Positions 16,837-24,849 of a stretch of 64,000 nucleotides of DNA are shown here, one piece after another. The notes under the pieces are model-generated. The model saw only the letters and a list, made by a program, of their open reading frames with translations. It ran no database searches and was not told where the DNA came from. The stretch is from positions 1-64,000 of the forward strand of contig NZ_DFBS01000003.1 in the NCBI RefSeq assembly GCF_002366715.1, given 5' to 3'. The DNA is from Halomonas sp. UBA3074 (GTDB lineage: Bacteria > Pseudomonadota > Gammaproteobacteria > Pseudomonadales > Halomonadaceae). Every line of letters begins with the position of its first letter. Position 1 is the stretch's first letter. The position numbers were made by a program, and so were the translations under genes.

Positions 16837-17355
16837 CTAAGCGCCTTCCCCCCACAGCGTTGCTAACGACCCGCCTACCGGGGAATCTTTCGGTAAATTC
16901 ACATCAGCCGCTCGTTCTTGAGCCGCCGCAAGCTGTGCAGGGTCACCGCGCTCTATTTCTGCCTTTTGGCCGGGTGGGTAAGCGCCGACCATGCAGAAAT
17001 CCTCGTCTGCTTCGACGCTGGCATGCCCCATCCCTGCGGGCAGCACTAGCACATCGCCTTCATTCAGCACTGTTTCTTGGCCGTTAGGGCCGCCCAAGCG
17101 CGCCCGGGCCTTGCCACGGAAGATGCCCAATGCCTCATGAGCGGTAGAGTGGAAGTGGTCGAAGTCATATAGGTGGTAGCGCCAGGCCGGTGGCCAGCCG
17201 TGGCGTTTGAACATGGCTTCGAACGACTCGGCTCGTTCTTCTGCACTGCCGGTGTCGAGCACCTGACGGTAAATCAGTACCGGCAGAGGGGAGTTGGGGT
17301 AGCCGGTCACTTCATCGCTGTCCAAATGCAGTAACTCGGGCTGTGAATCCTTCAC
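16837..17355 (-). CDS. Cupin-domain protein (YjlB-like)
   Basis: A 172-residue cupin resembling Bacillus YjlB: YRQVLDTGSAEERAESFEAMFKRHGWPPAWRYHLYDFDHFHSTAHEALGI, then GEDVLVLPAG-type second motif (EGDVLVLPAGMGHASV). The His residues of HFHSTAHE and GHASV would bind a metal. The function of the family is unknown. GTG 17355 is the start, with AGGAG eight bases upstream. It sits next to, but is separated by 118 bases from, the siderophore ATPase on the same strand. Confidence 0.85.
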   Translation of the reverse strand: MKDSQPELLHLDSDEVTGYPNSPLPVLIYRQVLDTGSAEERAESFEAMFKRHGWPPAWRYHLYDFDHFHSTAHEALGIFRGKARARLGGPNGQETVLNEGDVLVLPAGMGHASVEADEDFCMVGAYPPGQKAEIERGDPAQLAAAQERAADVNLPKDSPVGGSLATLWGEGA

Positions 17356-17473
17356 AATAGTCTCCTTTTACTGAGGGATGCCCGTTTCAGCGTAGCAGAG
17401 TTTTCCGATATGACTCCTTGAGTGTATTTCGCTACCAACGCTCATCGGGGGTTTGGTGACGTTCCAAATGGCT

Positions 17474-18313
17474 TCAAACCGTTACCGCTCTCTCAGTATT
17501 CGAAGCCTGATGCCGCTTGCTCACCCCGTGCCGCCCGAGCGGAATCATCATCGGTTTGCCGGTAACGGGGTCTTCGATGACCCGGCTCTCCAGGCCAAAC
17601 ACGTCGCGCACCATCTGCTCGGTCAAGATTTTCTCCGGTGGGCCTACCGCGTAAACCTGGCCGTTGGCCATGGCGACCAGTTGGTCGGCGTAGCGGGCGG
17701 CTAGGTTGAGTTCGTGAAGCACCATCACAATGGTGGTGCCGCGCTGCTGGTTTAGGTCGGTGAGAAGATCCAGCACGTCGACCTGGTGGTTGATATCTAA
17801 AAAGGTAGTGGGCTCATCCAGCAGCAGCACTTTGGTTTGTTGGGCCAGCGCCATGGCGATCCACACTCGCTGGCGCTGGCCGCCGGAAAGCTCGTCCACA
17901 TGGCGTTCGGCCAGCTCGCTCATATGGGTAGCGGCCAGGGCGTCGGCAACGGCGGTCTCATCGGCTGTGCTCCAACGCTTGAACAGCCCTTGGTGCGGGT
18001 GGCGGCCGCGGCTGACCAGCTCTAGCACGCTAATGCCTTCCGGGGCGATGGGCGACTGCGGCAGAAACCCAAGCTGCTGCGCCAGGCGGCGGGTGGGTAG
18101 CAGGTGAATGTCGCTACCCTCTAGTAGCACGCTGCCCTGGGTGGGCGTTAGTAGCCGTGAAAGCACGCGTAAGAGTGTCGATTTTCCGCAGGCGTTGGCG
18201 CCCACAATGGCGGTAGTCTGACCAGCCAGTACGTTAAGGTTCACCGCATTGAGAATGGTGCGTTCCCCGTAGCCTGCCACCAGGCCTTGGGCGAGTAGCG
18301 AACAAACGCTCAT
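17474..18313 (-). CDS. Siderophore ABC transporter ATPase (FepC/FecE type)
   Basis: A 279-residue ATPase with Walker A GANACGKST (38-46), Q-loop GFLPQSP (82-88), signature LSGGQRQR (142-149), Walker B KVLLLDEPT (161-169) and switch His in VLHELN. GRHPHQGLF and ARYADQLVAM are typical of the iron-siderophore/cobalamin subgroup. It powers import through the two membrane permeases encoded upstream. ATGA overlap (18310-18313) with the permease stop shows translational coupling. C-terminal 15 residues beyond the family end are unremarkable. Confidence 0.94.
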   Translation of the reverse strand: MSVCSLLAQGLVAGYGERTILNAVNLNVLAGQTTAIVGANACGKSTLLRVLSRLLTPTQGSVLLEGSDIHLLPTRRLAQQLGFLPQSPIAPEGISVLELVSRGRHPHQGLFKRWSTADETAVADALAATHMSELAERHVDELSGGQRQRVWIAMALAQQTKVLLLDEPTTFLDINHQVDVLDLLTDLNQQRGTTIVMVLHELNLAARYADQLVAMANGQVYAVGPPEKILTEQMVRDVFGLESRVIEDPVTGKPMMIPLGRHGVSKRHQASNTERAVTV

Positions 18314-19353
18314 AGGGAGCCTCGTGTTTTGTTGTCGCGAAGTATCAAATACAAGAGATAAGGCGCGCCCAGCACACCGGTCACGATGCCGACCGGGTAG
18401 CGGGCGGGTAGCAAAAACTGGCCCGCATAATCGCCTAACAGCACCAGCAGAGCTCCCACCAGCGCGGCGGGAATGAGCAGCGAGCCGTTGCGGCCCATCA
18501 GGCGCGCTGCAATGGGGCCGGAAAGAAACGCCACAAAGGCTATCGGGCCGGAAACGGCGGTGGCAAACGCCACCAGCGCCACGGCGGTGATGACCACGAT
18601 TACCCGCGTCACCGCTACGCGAACTCCCAGCCCGGCGGCAAGGTCGTCACCCATGCGCAGGGTTTCAAGATCGTGGCGGCGGCTTAGCAATAGCCCACCG
18701 AACAGGAGCAGGGCGACCAACAGCGGCAGCGCTTGATCCAGCTGTGCGCCGTTGACGCTACCGGTGAGCCAGCGCAGGGCTTCTTGCAGCGTCCAACTGG
18801 GGGCGCGCATCAGTAAGTAGGCGGTCACGCTTTGCAGCATCGCGGCCAATCCGATACCAATCAGAATCAACCGCCCGCCGGTCACGCCCTGGCGCCAGGA
18901 GAGCGAGTAGATCAACAGTGCTACGCCCAGCCCGGCAGCAATCGCGACTATCGACACCGCCGGGCCGCTCAGCGATAGCACCACGATAGCGAACACCGCC
19001 CCGGTGCTGGCGCCGGTGCTGATGCCAATGATATCCGGGCTTGCCAGCGGGTTGCGCAGCATGGTTTGAAAGGCGATGCCGCCCAGGCCAAAGCACGCGC
19101 CTACTAATACTGAAACCACTGCTCTGGGCAGGCGCAGCTCACGCACGGTGAAACCAGCGCCGGGCACCTCCGCACCGCCCAGTATGCGCAGCACCGTGGT
19201 GAGCGGCGTGAAGGACTGCCCCAGCATCAGGGTCAACAGCACGCCTGCTAAAAGGCAGGCAGTAAGCATCGCGATGATACGTGCGCGGTGTCTGGCGTTC
19301 GTTCGGCGAAGGTGACGGAAGTGGCTGATGGCGTTGAAGGGCATCTGGCTCAT
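18310..19353 (-). CDS. Siderophore ABC permease 2 (FecCD family)
   Basis: A 347-residue FecCD-type permease with about nine or ten membrane segments. Landmarks are the family motif LRLPRAVVSVLVGACFGLGGIAFQTMLRNPLASPDIIGISTGAS (about 70-112) and the conserved exit region FVAFLSGPIAARLMG, GALLVLLGDYAGQFLLPARYPVGIVTGVLGAPYLLYLI. It overlaps both neighbours by four bases (19350-19353 and 18310-18313), a tight iron-uptake operon. Confidence 0.93.
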   Translation of the reverse strand: MSQMPFNAISHFRHLRRTNARHRARIIAMLTACLLAGVLLTLMLGQSFTPLTTVLRILGGAEVPGAGFTVRELRLPRAVVSVLVGACFGLGGIAFQTMLRNPLASPDIIGISTGASTGAVFAIVVLSLSGPAVSIVAIAAGLGVALLIYSLSWRQGVTGGRLILIGIGLAAMLQSVTAYLLMRAPSWTLQEALRWLTGSVNGAQLDQALPLLVALLLFGGLLLSRRHDLETLRMGDDLAAGLGVRVAVTRVIVVITAVALVAFATAVSGPIAFVAFLSGPIAARLMGRNGSLLIPAALVGALLVLLGDYAGQFLLPARYPVGIVTGVLGAPYLLYLILRDNKTRGSL

Positions 19354-20441
19354 AGCGTGCCGACCTTGCGGTTGCGCACTATCCAGATAAACACTGGCGC
19401 GCCGATAAAGGCAGTCACGATGCCCACGTCCAGCTCTGAAGGGTGGGCGATCAGTCGCCCGGCCACGTCTGACAACGTCAGCAGTACGGCACCACCCAGC
19501 GCAGAGAAAGGCAGCAGCCAGCGGTAATCACCGCCCGCTAGCAGGCGGCAGGCGTGGGGCACTACCAGGCCTACAAAACCAATCGGGCCACACACGGCGG
19601 TGATTGAGCCACAAAGCAGTACCGCCCCCACTGCCGACATGGCTCGAGCTACCGCCACCTTTTCACCCAGCCCGGCGGCGGTGTCGTCGCCCAGCGCCAG
19701 CATATTGAGTTTGCGTGCGGCGAGCAGGGTGATCACAAACCCTGTGATCAGAAAGGGCAGTACGGGAAGAAGTTGACCATAGGTTGCGCCGCCCACGCCG
19801 CCGACTAACCAGGATTGCACCAGCCCACCGATATCGCCACGCGGTAATACAACGGCGGTCGTCAGCGAGCTAAGCGCGGCGGTAATGGCTGCCCCTGCCA
19901 GAGCCAGCCTGAGCGGGGTGGCGCCGCCCTGGCCAAGGCTGGCAATGGCGTAAACCGCACAGGCCGCGACAGCCGCACCCACAATAGCAGTCCAAATGTA
20001 GCTGGTCGTCTCGTCAATACCGAACCAGGCAATGCCAACCACCACCGCCAGCGCTGCCCCGGCGTTAACACCCAGCAGGCCGGGGTCTGCCAGCGGGTTG
20101 CGGGTCAGGCCCTGCATCACCCCGCCGGAAACCCCCAGGGCCGCCCCCGCGAGAATGGCCAGTAGCGTGCGCGGCAGGCGGCTGGCCACGGCGGCATCGC
20201 CCATGGTTTCTACCTGGCCGCTCAGCGCGGCGACGATTTCCGGCCAGCCCACTTCACGGGCGCCAAACGCCACAGAGAGCATGGCCGCAAGGCCGAGCAG
20301 TACAAACAGCACCACGCCGCCCGCGAATCGGCGGGTGGCGTGACGTTTGAAGCGAACAGCCGCTGATTGATTAACACCTGAGCCAGGCGCTACGCCGCTA
20401 CTCGTGTGACTTGCGTGCGGCGTCTGAGAGTAGGTCGGCAT
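19350..20441 (-). CDS. Siderophore ABC permease 1 (FecCD family)
   Basis: A 363-residue FecCD-type permease. Core motifs are SRLPRTLLAILAGAALGVSGGVMQGLTRNPLADPGLLGVNAGAALAVV and GFVGLVVPHACRLLAGGDYRWLLP...VGIVTAFIGAPVFIWIV. An unusual 35-residue polar N-terminal extension precedes the first membrane segment because the gene overlaps the binding-protein gene by 44 bases; no alternative ATG/GTG in the extension allows a shorter start. Works as a heterodimer with the adjacent permease. Confidence 0.93.
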   Translation of the reverse strand: MPTYSQTPHASHTSSGVAPGSGVNQSAAVRFKRHATRRFAGGVVLFVLLGLAAMLSVAFGAREVGWPEIVAALSGQVETMGDAAVASRLPRTLLAILAGAALGVSGGVMQGLTRNPLADPGLLGVNAGAALAVVVGIAWFGIDETTSYIWTAIVGAAVAACAVYAIASLGQGGATPLRLALAGAAITAALSSLTTAVVLPRGDIGGLVQSWLVGGVGGATYGQLLPVLPFLITGFVITLLAARKLNMLALGDDTAAGLGEKVAVARAMSAVGAVLLCGSITAVCGPIGFVGLVVPHACRLLAGGDYRWLLPFSALGGAVLLTLSDVAGRLIAHPSELDVGIVTAFIGAPVFIWIVRNRKVGTL

Positions 20442-21396
20442 AATCGTCCAGCAACCATGAAATCGACAGGGGGGTAGGGTTGGCGGCCGTGCCTAGCGGG
20501 GTATTGCCGAGCGTCACAATGGCGCCGTTTTCTACCACCGGCAGGCGGGAAGTGAGCGGGTGCGCGTTGAGTTGATCGATCAGCGGTTGGCCGCCGTAGG
20601 TAACGAGAATGTCCACATCATTGAGCTCGTCGATCAGTTCGGAGCTGATTTCGCCAGCGAATTTACCGGGGGTAGAGTTCTGTTTGACGACCTCCGGCGA
20701 GACCAGCCCAAGATCGTGGAAAAACCGCACCCGTGCGTCGTTGTCGGTGTAGAACGAAATGCGCCCCAGGTTGGTGGGATCAAGGTGCGTCACGAACATG
20801 GCGGTTTTGCCCGCAAGGTTCGGATGGTTGGCGGCGGTCTCTGCAATGTGTGTCTCAAGCTGCTCGATGAGCGCCTGGCCTTCCTCGGCCATGCCCATGC
20901 CTTGGCTGTTCAGTTGGATCATGTCGCGCCAGTCGGTTGCCCACGGGCCTTCGGGGTAGGCCACCACCGGGGCAATCTGGCTCAGGGTGGTGTAGTCCGC
21001 CTGACTCAGCCCCGAATAGGCGGCCAGAATCACATCCGGCTGGCTGGCGGCCACGGCTTCAAAATCGATTCCGTCGCCTTCATCGAATAGGGCAGGGGGC
21101 GTGGTATTCAGTTCTTCAAGCCGGGTTTCCACCCAAGGCAGCAGCCCGTTGCCGTTGTCGTCGCCAAAATTGGCGGCGGCAAATCCGACCGGTACCACGC
21201 CAAGCGCCAGCGGCACTTCATGGTTGGCCCATGCCACGGTGGCTATCCGTTCGGGCGTTTCGGACAGCACCGTGGTGCCCAGGGCATGCTCGATTTCAAG
21301 CGGGTAGGGCTGCGCGCTTGCGGGCACTGCGCTAAGGCTGCACACAGCGAGAAGCGCTAGGCAGGTGGCTGATGAACGTTGATGGAGCAATGCCAT
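20398..21396 (-). CDS. Siderophore-binding protein (FepB/FecB type)
   Basis: A 332-residue periplasmic class III binding protein. The signal peptide runs to SAVPASA; the mature part has YPLEIEHALGTTVLSETPERIATVAWANHEVPLALG, the usual N-lobe start, a GDGIDFEAVAASQPDVILAAYSGLSQ stretch and the C-lobe with VDILVTYGG. It captures a ferric siderophore and hands it to the permeases. GGAGGA lies five bases before the ATG. The gene is first in the operon and divergent from the TonB receptor across a tandem repeat and a Fur-like site. No lipobox Cys is present. Confidence 0.93.
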   Translation of the reverse strand: MALLHQRSSATCLALLAVCSLSAVPASAQPYPLEIEHALGTTVLSETPERIATVAWANHEVPLALGVVPVGFAAANFGDDNGNGLLPWVETRLEELNTTPPALFDEGDGIDFEAVAASQPDVILAAYSGLSQADYTTLSQIAPVVAYPEGPWATDWRDMIQLNSQGMGMAEEGQALIEQLETHIAETAANHPNLAGKTAMFVTHLDPTNLGRISFYTDNDARVRFFHDLGLVSPEVVKQNSTPGKFAGEISSELIDELNDVDILVTYGGQPLIDQLNAHPLTSRLPVVENGAIVTLGNTPLGTAANPTPLSISWLLDDYADLLSDAARKSHE

Positions 21397-21410
21397 CGCT
21401 TCCTCCGCGG

Positions 21411-21475
21411 GCTCAGGTGTTTAAAAGCTCAGTGTTTAAAGGCTCAGATGTTTAAAAAGCTGGGGTGTTTAAAAA
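21411..21475. repeat. 15-17 bp tandem repeat, four units
   Basis: Four adjoining units built on GCTCAG-TGTTTAAAA occur at 21411-21426, 21427-21441, 21442-21458 and 21459-21475 (the last begins GCTGGGG). The array starts 15 bases before the binding-protein ATG (minus strand), so it lies in its 5' leader and would alter leader length if the copy number changed. Confidence 0.8.
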
Positions 21476-21525
21476 GATGGCCCGCAGAGTACTAAGCCTC
21501 GCGTGTTGCCATTGTTTTTAAAATA

Positions 21526-21544
21526 AATGATTATGATTGACATT
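21526..21544. promoter_or_regulatory. Fur-like site in divergent iron-uptake promoter
   Basis: AATGATTATGATTGACATT has the alternating NAT triplets of a Fur box (about half of the 19-base consensus matches) and lies between the two divergent iron-uptake units, where Fur control is expected. It shares ATGATTG(A/T)CATTA with 61772-61786. Confidence 0.55.
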
Positions 21545-21649
21545 AGCACTATTGACTCGGTGATACTAGCTCCGGATACTCACCCGGCCTTTCAAACGAA
21601 AACCACAAGGCGAGCAAGGCCGGTTTAATCATTTCAAGGGATCTTTAAC

Positions 21650-23776
21650 ATGACTGATAGCAACGGCACCGTCCGGCTTAACGCAAGCCGCTTGCGGTGG
21701 CAACAGACGACGACTGCCCTTCTGTGCGGTACGACGCTGGTCACACTTCCCATGCTTGTGAACGCGCAGGAGTCAGGCGAAGGCAGTGACAATGGCGAGG
21801 GCTATCGCCTCGCGCCCATTATCGTCAATGCCCAGGCCTACGCGGATGATGATGCCAACTCGATAGTGGCCCAGGAGCTTTGGGTAGGCGGTAAAGTGGC
21901 TACCAGCATTCTCGATACACCGGCCTCTGTGTCAGTCATTACCGAACAAGAGATTGAGCAGCGCAACGCCTCTACCACCGAAGAAGTGCTGCAATATACG
22001 CCAGGTGTCCTCACCGATTATTACGGTACCGATGACCGTAACGACTATTTTAAAATTCGCGGTTTTCAGGCGACCACTTACCGTGACGGGCTGACGCTAG
22101 GCTCAATGCGCGGTGTGCGTGAGGAGCCTTATGCCTACGAGCGCGTTGAAGTGTTGCGCGGCGCTAACTCGACGCTGTTTGGCCCGGCGGACCCCGGGGG
22201 TTCGGTCAACTTCGTGAGCAAGCGGCCACGCTTTGAGCGCTTTGGCGAGGGCTATCTCTCCTACGGATCATTTGATGCAAAAGAGGCCGGTGTTGATGTG
22301 GGGGATACGCTGAACGCTGACGAGACCGTGGCCTACCGGTTTACCGGCACCATCCGCGACAGCGATCGCGAATACGATCACTCCAAAGACAACAACGGTT
22401 TCTTGATGGGCGGCCTGACGTGGGAGCCAACGGATGCCACGTCAGCCAGTGTTATTTTCGATTACCTGAAACGTGACGACACGCCCAATAGCGGTGGTTA
22501 TCCGCTCGACCGTGAGTACGACCGCAGCGAGTTCTTTGGTGAGCCCGATTTTAATGCTCATGACGTCGAGCGTACCAGCCTCACCGGCCAGCTCACCCAT
22601 GATTTCAACAACGGCCTGACGTTGCGCGGTAACCTGCGTTATAGCGACCTGACCGACGATTTCGGTTACGTCTATATCACTGACTCGGCGGCGCGGGTCG
22701 GCAGCGTGGTGGATCGTGATTATTTCGGCACTGACAGCGAAGCCCAGGAATTGATCGGCAACGCTATCCTGCAATACGACGCTCGTTTTGATCAGGTCGA
22801 TAGCAGTACGCTCGTGGGCGTCGAGTATCGCGATGCGTCAACCGAAGACAGTTCCTTTTATGGGGATGCGACGTCAATCGATATCGCCAATCCTGTCTTT
22901 AGCGGCGCGCCGAGCAGCCTGAATGTTTATAGCAGCAACAAGCAGGATTACACCACCGAGTCGGTGTTCCTGACCCAGAACTTGTCCTTTTATGATCGAT
23001 TCATCGTCACCGCGGGCGTGCGCAACGATGGTTTGGATATCTCCAGTACCAACATGGCAGGCGTCACCGAATCTGATGACTACTCGGAAAAGTCCGTTCG
23101 TGGCGCGCTGACCTATCGCGTCACTGATGAAATTTCCACCTATGTGAGCATGGTGGAGTCGGTTGCACCGCCCACCGTTGGCGTCGAGCCCGAGCGGGGC
23201 GAGCAGTACGAAATTGGTGCGAAGTACTCGCCCTTTGGTACGAACGCCCTGTTTTCGGCAGCCGTTTATGACCTCACCCGGGATGACGTCACTATCTCGG
23301 TTGTCCAGGACAATGGTGTGATCGAACGGGAAACCGTAGGTGAATCCCGCGTGCAGGGGCTTGATTTAGAAGCCAAAGCCGAGCTGACCGATAGCATTAG
23401 CGTAGCCGGTGGTTACTCCTATATGGAGTCGGAAGTGGTACGCGACAGCAACGCCGCCAGAGAAGGCAAGGAGTTTACCGCAGCGCCCAAACACACGGCG
23501 TCGCTATGGGGCTACTATACGTTGCCGAGCCAAGATATGAGCGTTGGTCTTGGCGCCCGTTACGTTAGCTCCTACTACTTTGATGTTGCTAATACCTCCA
23601 AGAGCAGTGCGGCCACGCTCTTCGATGCGGCCTTTAGCTATCAGCTCACCAAAGACGCCGACCTGGCCGTCAACGTCAGTAACTTGCTCGATGAGCAGCA
23701 CGTGGTCGGTTCCAGCACGGCCGACTACTATAATCCGGGTCGCGAAATCAGCGCGAAGGTAAGCTACCGCTGGTGA
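21650..23776 (+). CDS. TonB-dependent siderophore receptor (FhuA/FpvA type)
   Basis: A 708-residue outer-membrane receptor. After a long signal region (hydrophobic TALLCGTTLVTLPMLVNA) a TonB box APIIVNAQ is visible, then the plug (DTPASVSVITEQEIEQRNASTTEEVLQYTPGV, FKIRGFQATTYRDGL, VEVLRGANSTLFGPADPGGSVNFVSKRP) and a 22-strand barrel ending in the typical aromatic residue (VSYRW). Plug features are those of hydroxamate or peptide siderophore receptors. It is divergent from the ABC importer and completes the uptake path; the ligand is not determinable. Confidence 0.94.
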   Translation: MTDSNGTVRLNASRLRWQQTTTALLCGTTLVTLPMLVNAQESGEGSDNGEGYRLAPIIVNAQAYADDDANSIVAQELWVGGKVATSILDTPASVSVITEQEIEQRNASTTEEVLQYTPGVLTDYYGTDDRNDYFKIRGFQATTYRDGLTLGSMRGVREEPYAYERVEVLRGANSTLFGPADPGGSVNFVSKRPRFERFGEGYLSYGSFDAKEAGVDVGDTLNADETVAYRFTGTIRDSDREYDHSKDNNGFLMGGLTWEPTDATSASVIFDYLKRDDTPNSGGYPLDREYDRSEFFGEPDFNAHDVERTSLTGQLTHDFNNGLTLRGNLRYSDLTDDFGYVYITDSAARVGSVVDRDYFGTDSEAQELIGNAILQYDARFDQVDSSTLVGVEYRDASTEDSSFYGDATSIDIANPVFSGAPSSLNVYSSNKQDYTTESVFLTQNLSFYDRFIVTAGVRNDGLDISSTNMAGVTESDDYSEKSVRGALTYRVTDEISTYVSMVESVAPPTVGVEPERGEQYEIGAKYSPFGTNALFSAAVYDLTRDDVTISVVQDNGVIERETVGESRVQGLDLEAKAELTDSISVAGGYSYMESEVVRDSNAAREGKEFTAAPKHTASLWGYYTLPSQDMSVGLGARYVSSYYFDVANTSKSSAATLFDAAFSYQLTKDADLAVNVSNLLDEQHVVGSSTADYYNPGREISAKVSYRW

Positions 23777-23811
23777 TGTGATATCGACCATCCGATAGGC
23801 ATTAACGACAA

Positions 23812-23837
23812 CCCCCGCTGTGATAGCGGGGGTTTTT
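23812..23837 (+). terminator. Rho-independent terminator
   Basis: CCCCCGCT / AGCGGGGG stem with a five-base loop and a run of five T, 36 bases after the receptor stop. Confidence 0.9.
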
Positions 23838-23842
23838 ACGCT

Positions 23843-24139
23843 TTACGCTTCTTGAATACCGTCAACGATAAAGACGCGGTAGTCGGCGCCCTGGAAGCGG
23901 TGCTTGCGGGCTTCCTGGTAGGCGGGGCTTTCATACCAGGCGCGGGCGGCGGCCATATCGGGGAAGCGCAGAATCACTGCCCCTTCCATGGCGCTACCTT
24001 CCAGTACTTCAAAATCGCCATAAAAAGCCAGTGGCTGCGGGTCGTGGCCTTCACGGGCGGCTTTTGCCTTCTCGCCGTAGCGCTCCATTTCCTGGGCGTC
24101 ATGGGTGTGTTCGCGAGTCAGTACGACATAAGCGGGCAT
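23843..24139 (-). CDS. DUF1330 family protein
   Basis: A 98-residue protein of the dimeric ferredoxin-like-fold DUF1330 family: PAYVVLTREHTHDAQEMERYGEKA, then FYGDFEVLEGSAMEGAVILRFPDMAAARAWYESPAYQEARKHR. The biochemical role of the family is unknown. A single-gene unit convergent with the TonB receptor. Confidence 0.9.
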   Translation of the reverse strand: MPAYVVLTREHTHDAQEMERYGEKAKAAREGHDPQPLAFYGDFEVLEGSAMEGAVILRFPDMAAARAWYESPAYQEARKHRFQGADYRVFIVDGIQEA

Positions 24140-24218
24140 TCGTTTCTCCTGATGTCATCGTTAAGCAATCCGCTAGAGCATAACACCGCCCCACAGCGTA
24201 GCCCTATTAGCCAGGCGG

Positions 24219-24764
24219 CTATTGCGCTTTACTGGCTAGATCGGTAGTGAGGGGTGGCACTGGTTCCGGCGTTGGCGCTATCAATGCGGCGGGCTCAAGC
24301 TGCTCGTTCTCCAGTGTTGCCAGGATGATCTCATAACAGTCGTCGATATGGCTGTTGCCCATGTATTTCATGGTGGCAAAGCTGATGCCGCCCGCAATGG
24401 CGCTGCCCAGGAAGGGCACATATGACGACGCACTTTTTGCCGAGATCCGGCCAGCCATTTTTTTGAACATCAACGTGATCAGTTTACGGGTGATATATTT
24501 ACCCGCCATTTTGCTTCCTGTCGTTGAGATGGACGTCATGATGAACAGCCGGGTGTCCGTGTCCAGGCTCTCGATCTGTTCCGGCGATAAGCCAAATTGC
24601 TCGTTAATCTTTGGGATCAAGCGCAGCAATATAGCGACGTCAGAGCCAATGCTTACACCGGGAATGGGAATAATGGCGGTGCCAGCCGAAAGACTTGAGC
24701 TCTTGGTGACCATCGAGCGGCACGACTGTTTAACGGCTTCGAGCTCTTCCAGTGATCTGATCAT
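24219..24764 (-). CDS. DUF697/IRG-C-terminal-like membrane protein
   Basis: A 181-residue protein. The region SAGTAIIPIPGVSIGSDVAILLRLIPKINEQFGLSPEQI (about 25-65) and a second glycine-rich hydrophobic segment SYVPFLGSAIAGGISFATMKYMG resemble the helical membrane domain that follows GTPase domains in DUF697 and interferon-inducible GTPase proteins. No GTPase motif is present. A Pro-rich C-terminus (PTPEPVPP) is probably disordered. Function unknown; the family call is by pattern and could be wrong. Confidence 0.6.
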   Translation of the reverse strand: MIRSLEELEAVKQSCRSMVTKSSSLSAGTAIIPIPGVSIGSDVAILLRLIPKINEQFGLSPEQIESLDTDTRLFIMTSISTTGSKMAGKYITRKLITLMFKKMAGRISAKSASSYVPFLGSAIAGGISFATMKYMGNSHIDDCYEIILATLENEQLEPAALIAPTPEPVPPLTTDLASKAQ

Positions 24765-24790
24765 ATCAATCCCTTTTAAAACAAACGGAA

Positions 24791-24819
24791 AAGGCGGCAG
24801 CCTAAGTGGCTGCCGCCTT
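24791..24819 (-). terminator. Terminator of the sugar-dehydrogenase operon
   Basis: A 12-bp perfect stem AAGGCGGCAGCC / GGCTGCCGCCTT with loop TAAGT, ending in a T-rich tail on the minus strand, 31 bases beyond the stop codon of the dehydrogenase gene. It could also act in the other direction. Confidence 0.8.
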
Positions 24820-24849
24820 CTTCACGCTTTTGAATAACACAGAGTGCGG

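Noticed and set aside
20560..21090. 176-codon plus-strand frame
   Set aside because: Antisense of the siderophore-binding protein, which has a clear signal peptide and domain motifs.
21411..21475. Possible CRISPR array
   Set aside because: Units are 15-17 bp and directly adjoining without unique spacers; no cas genes anywhere in the window.
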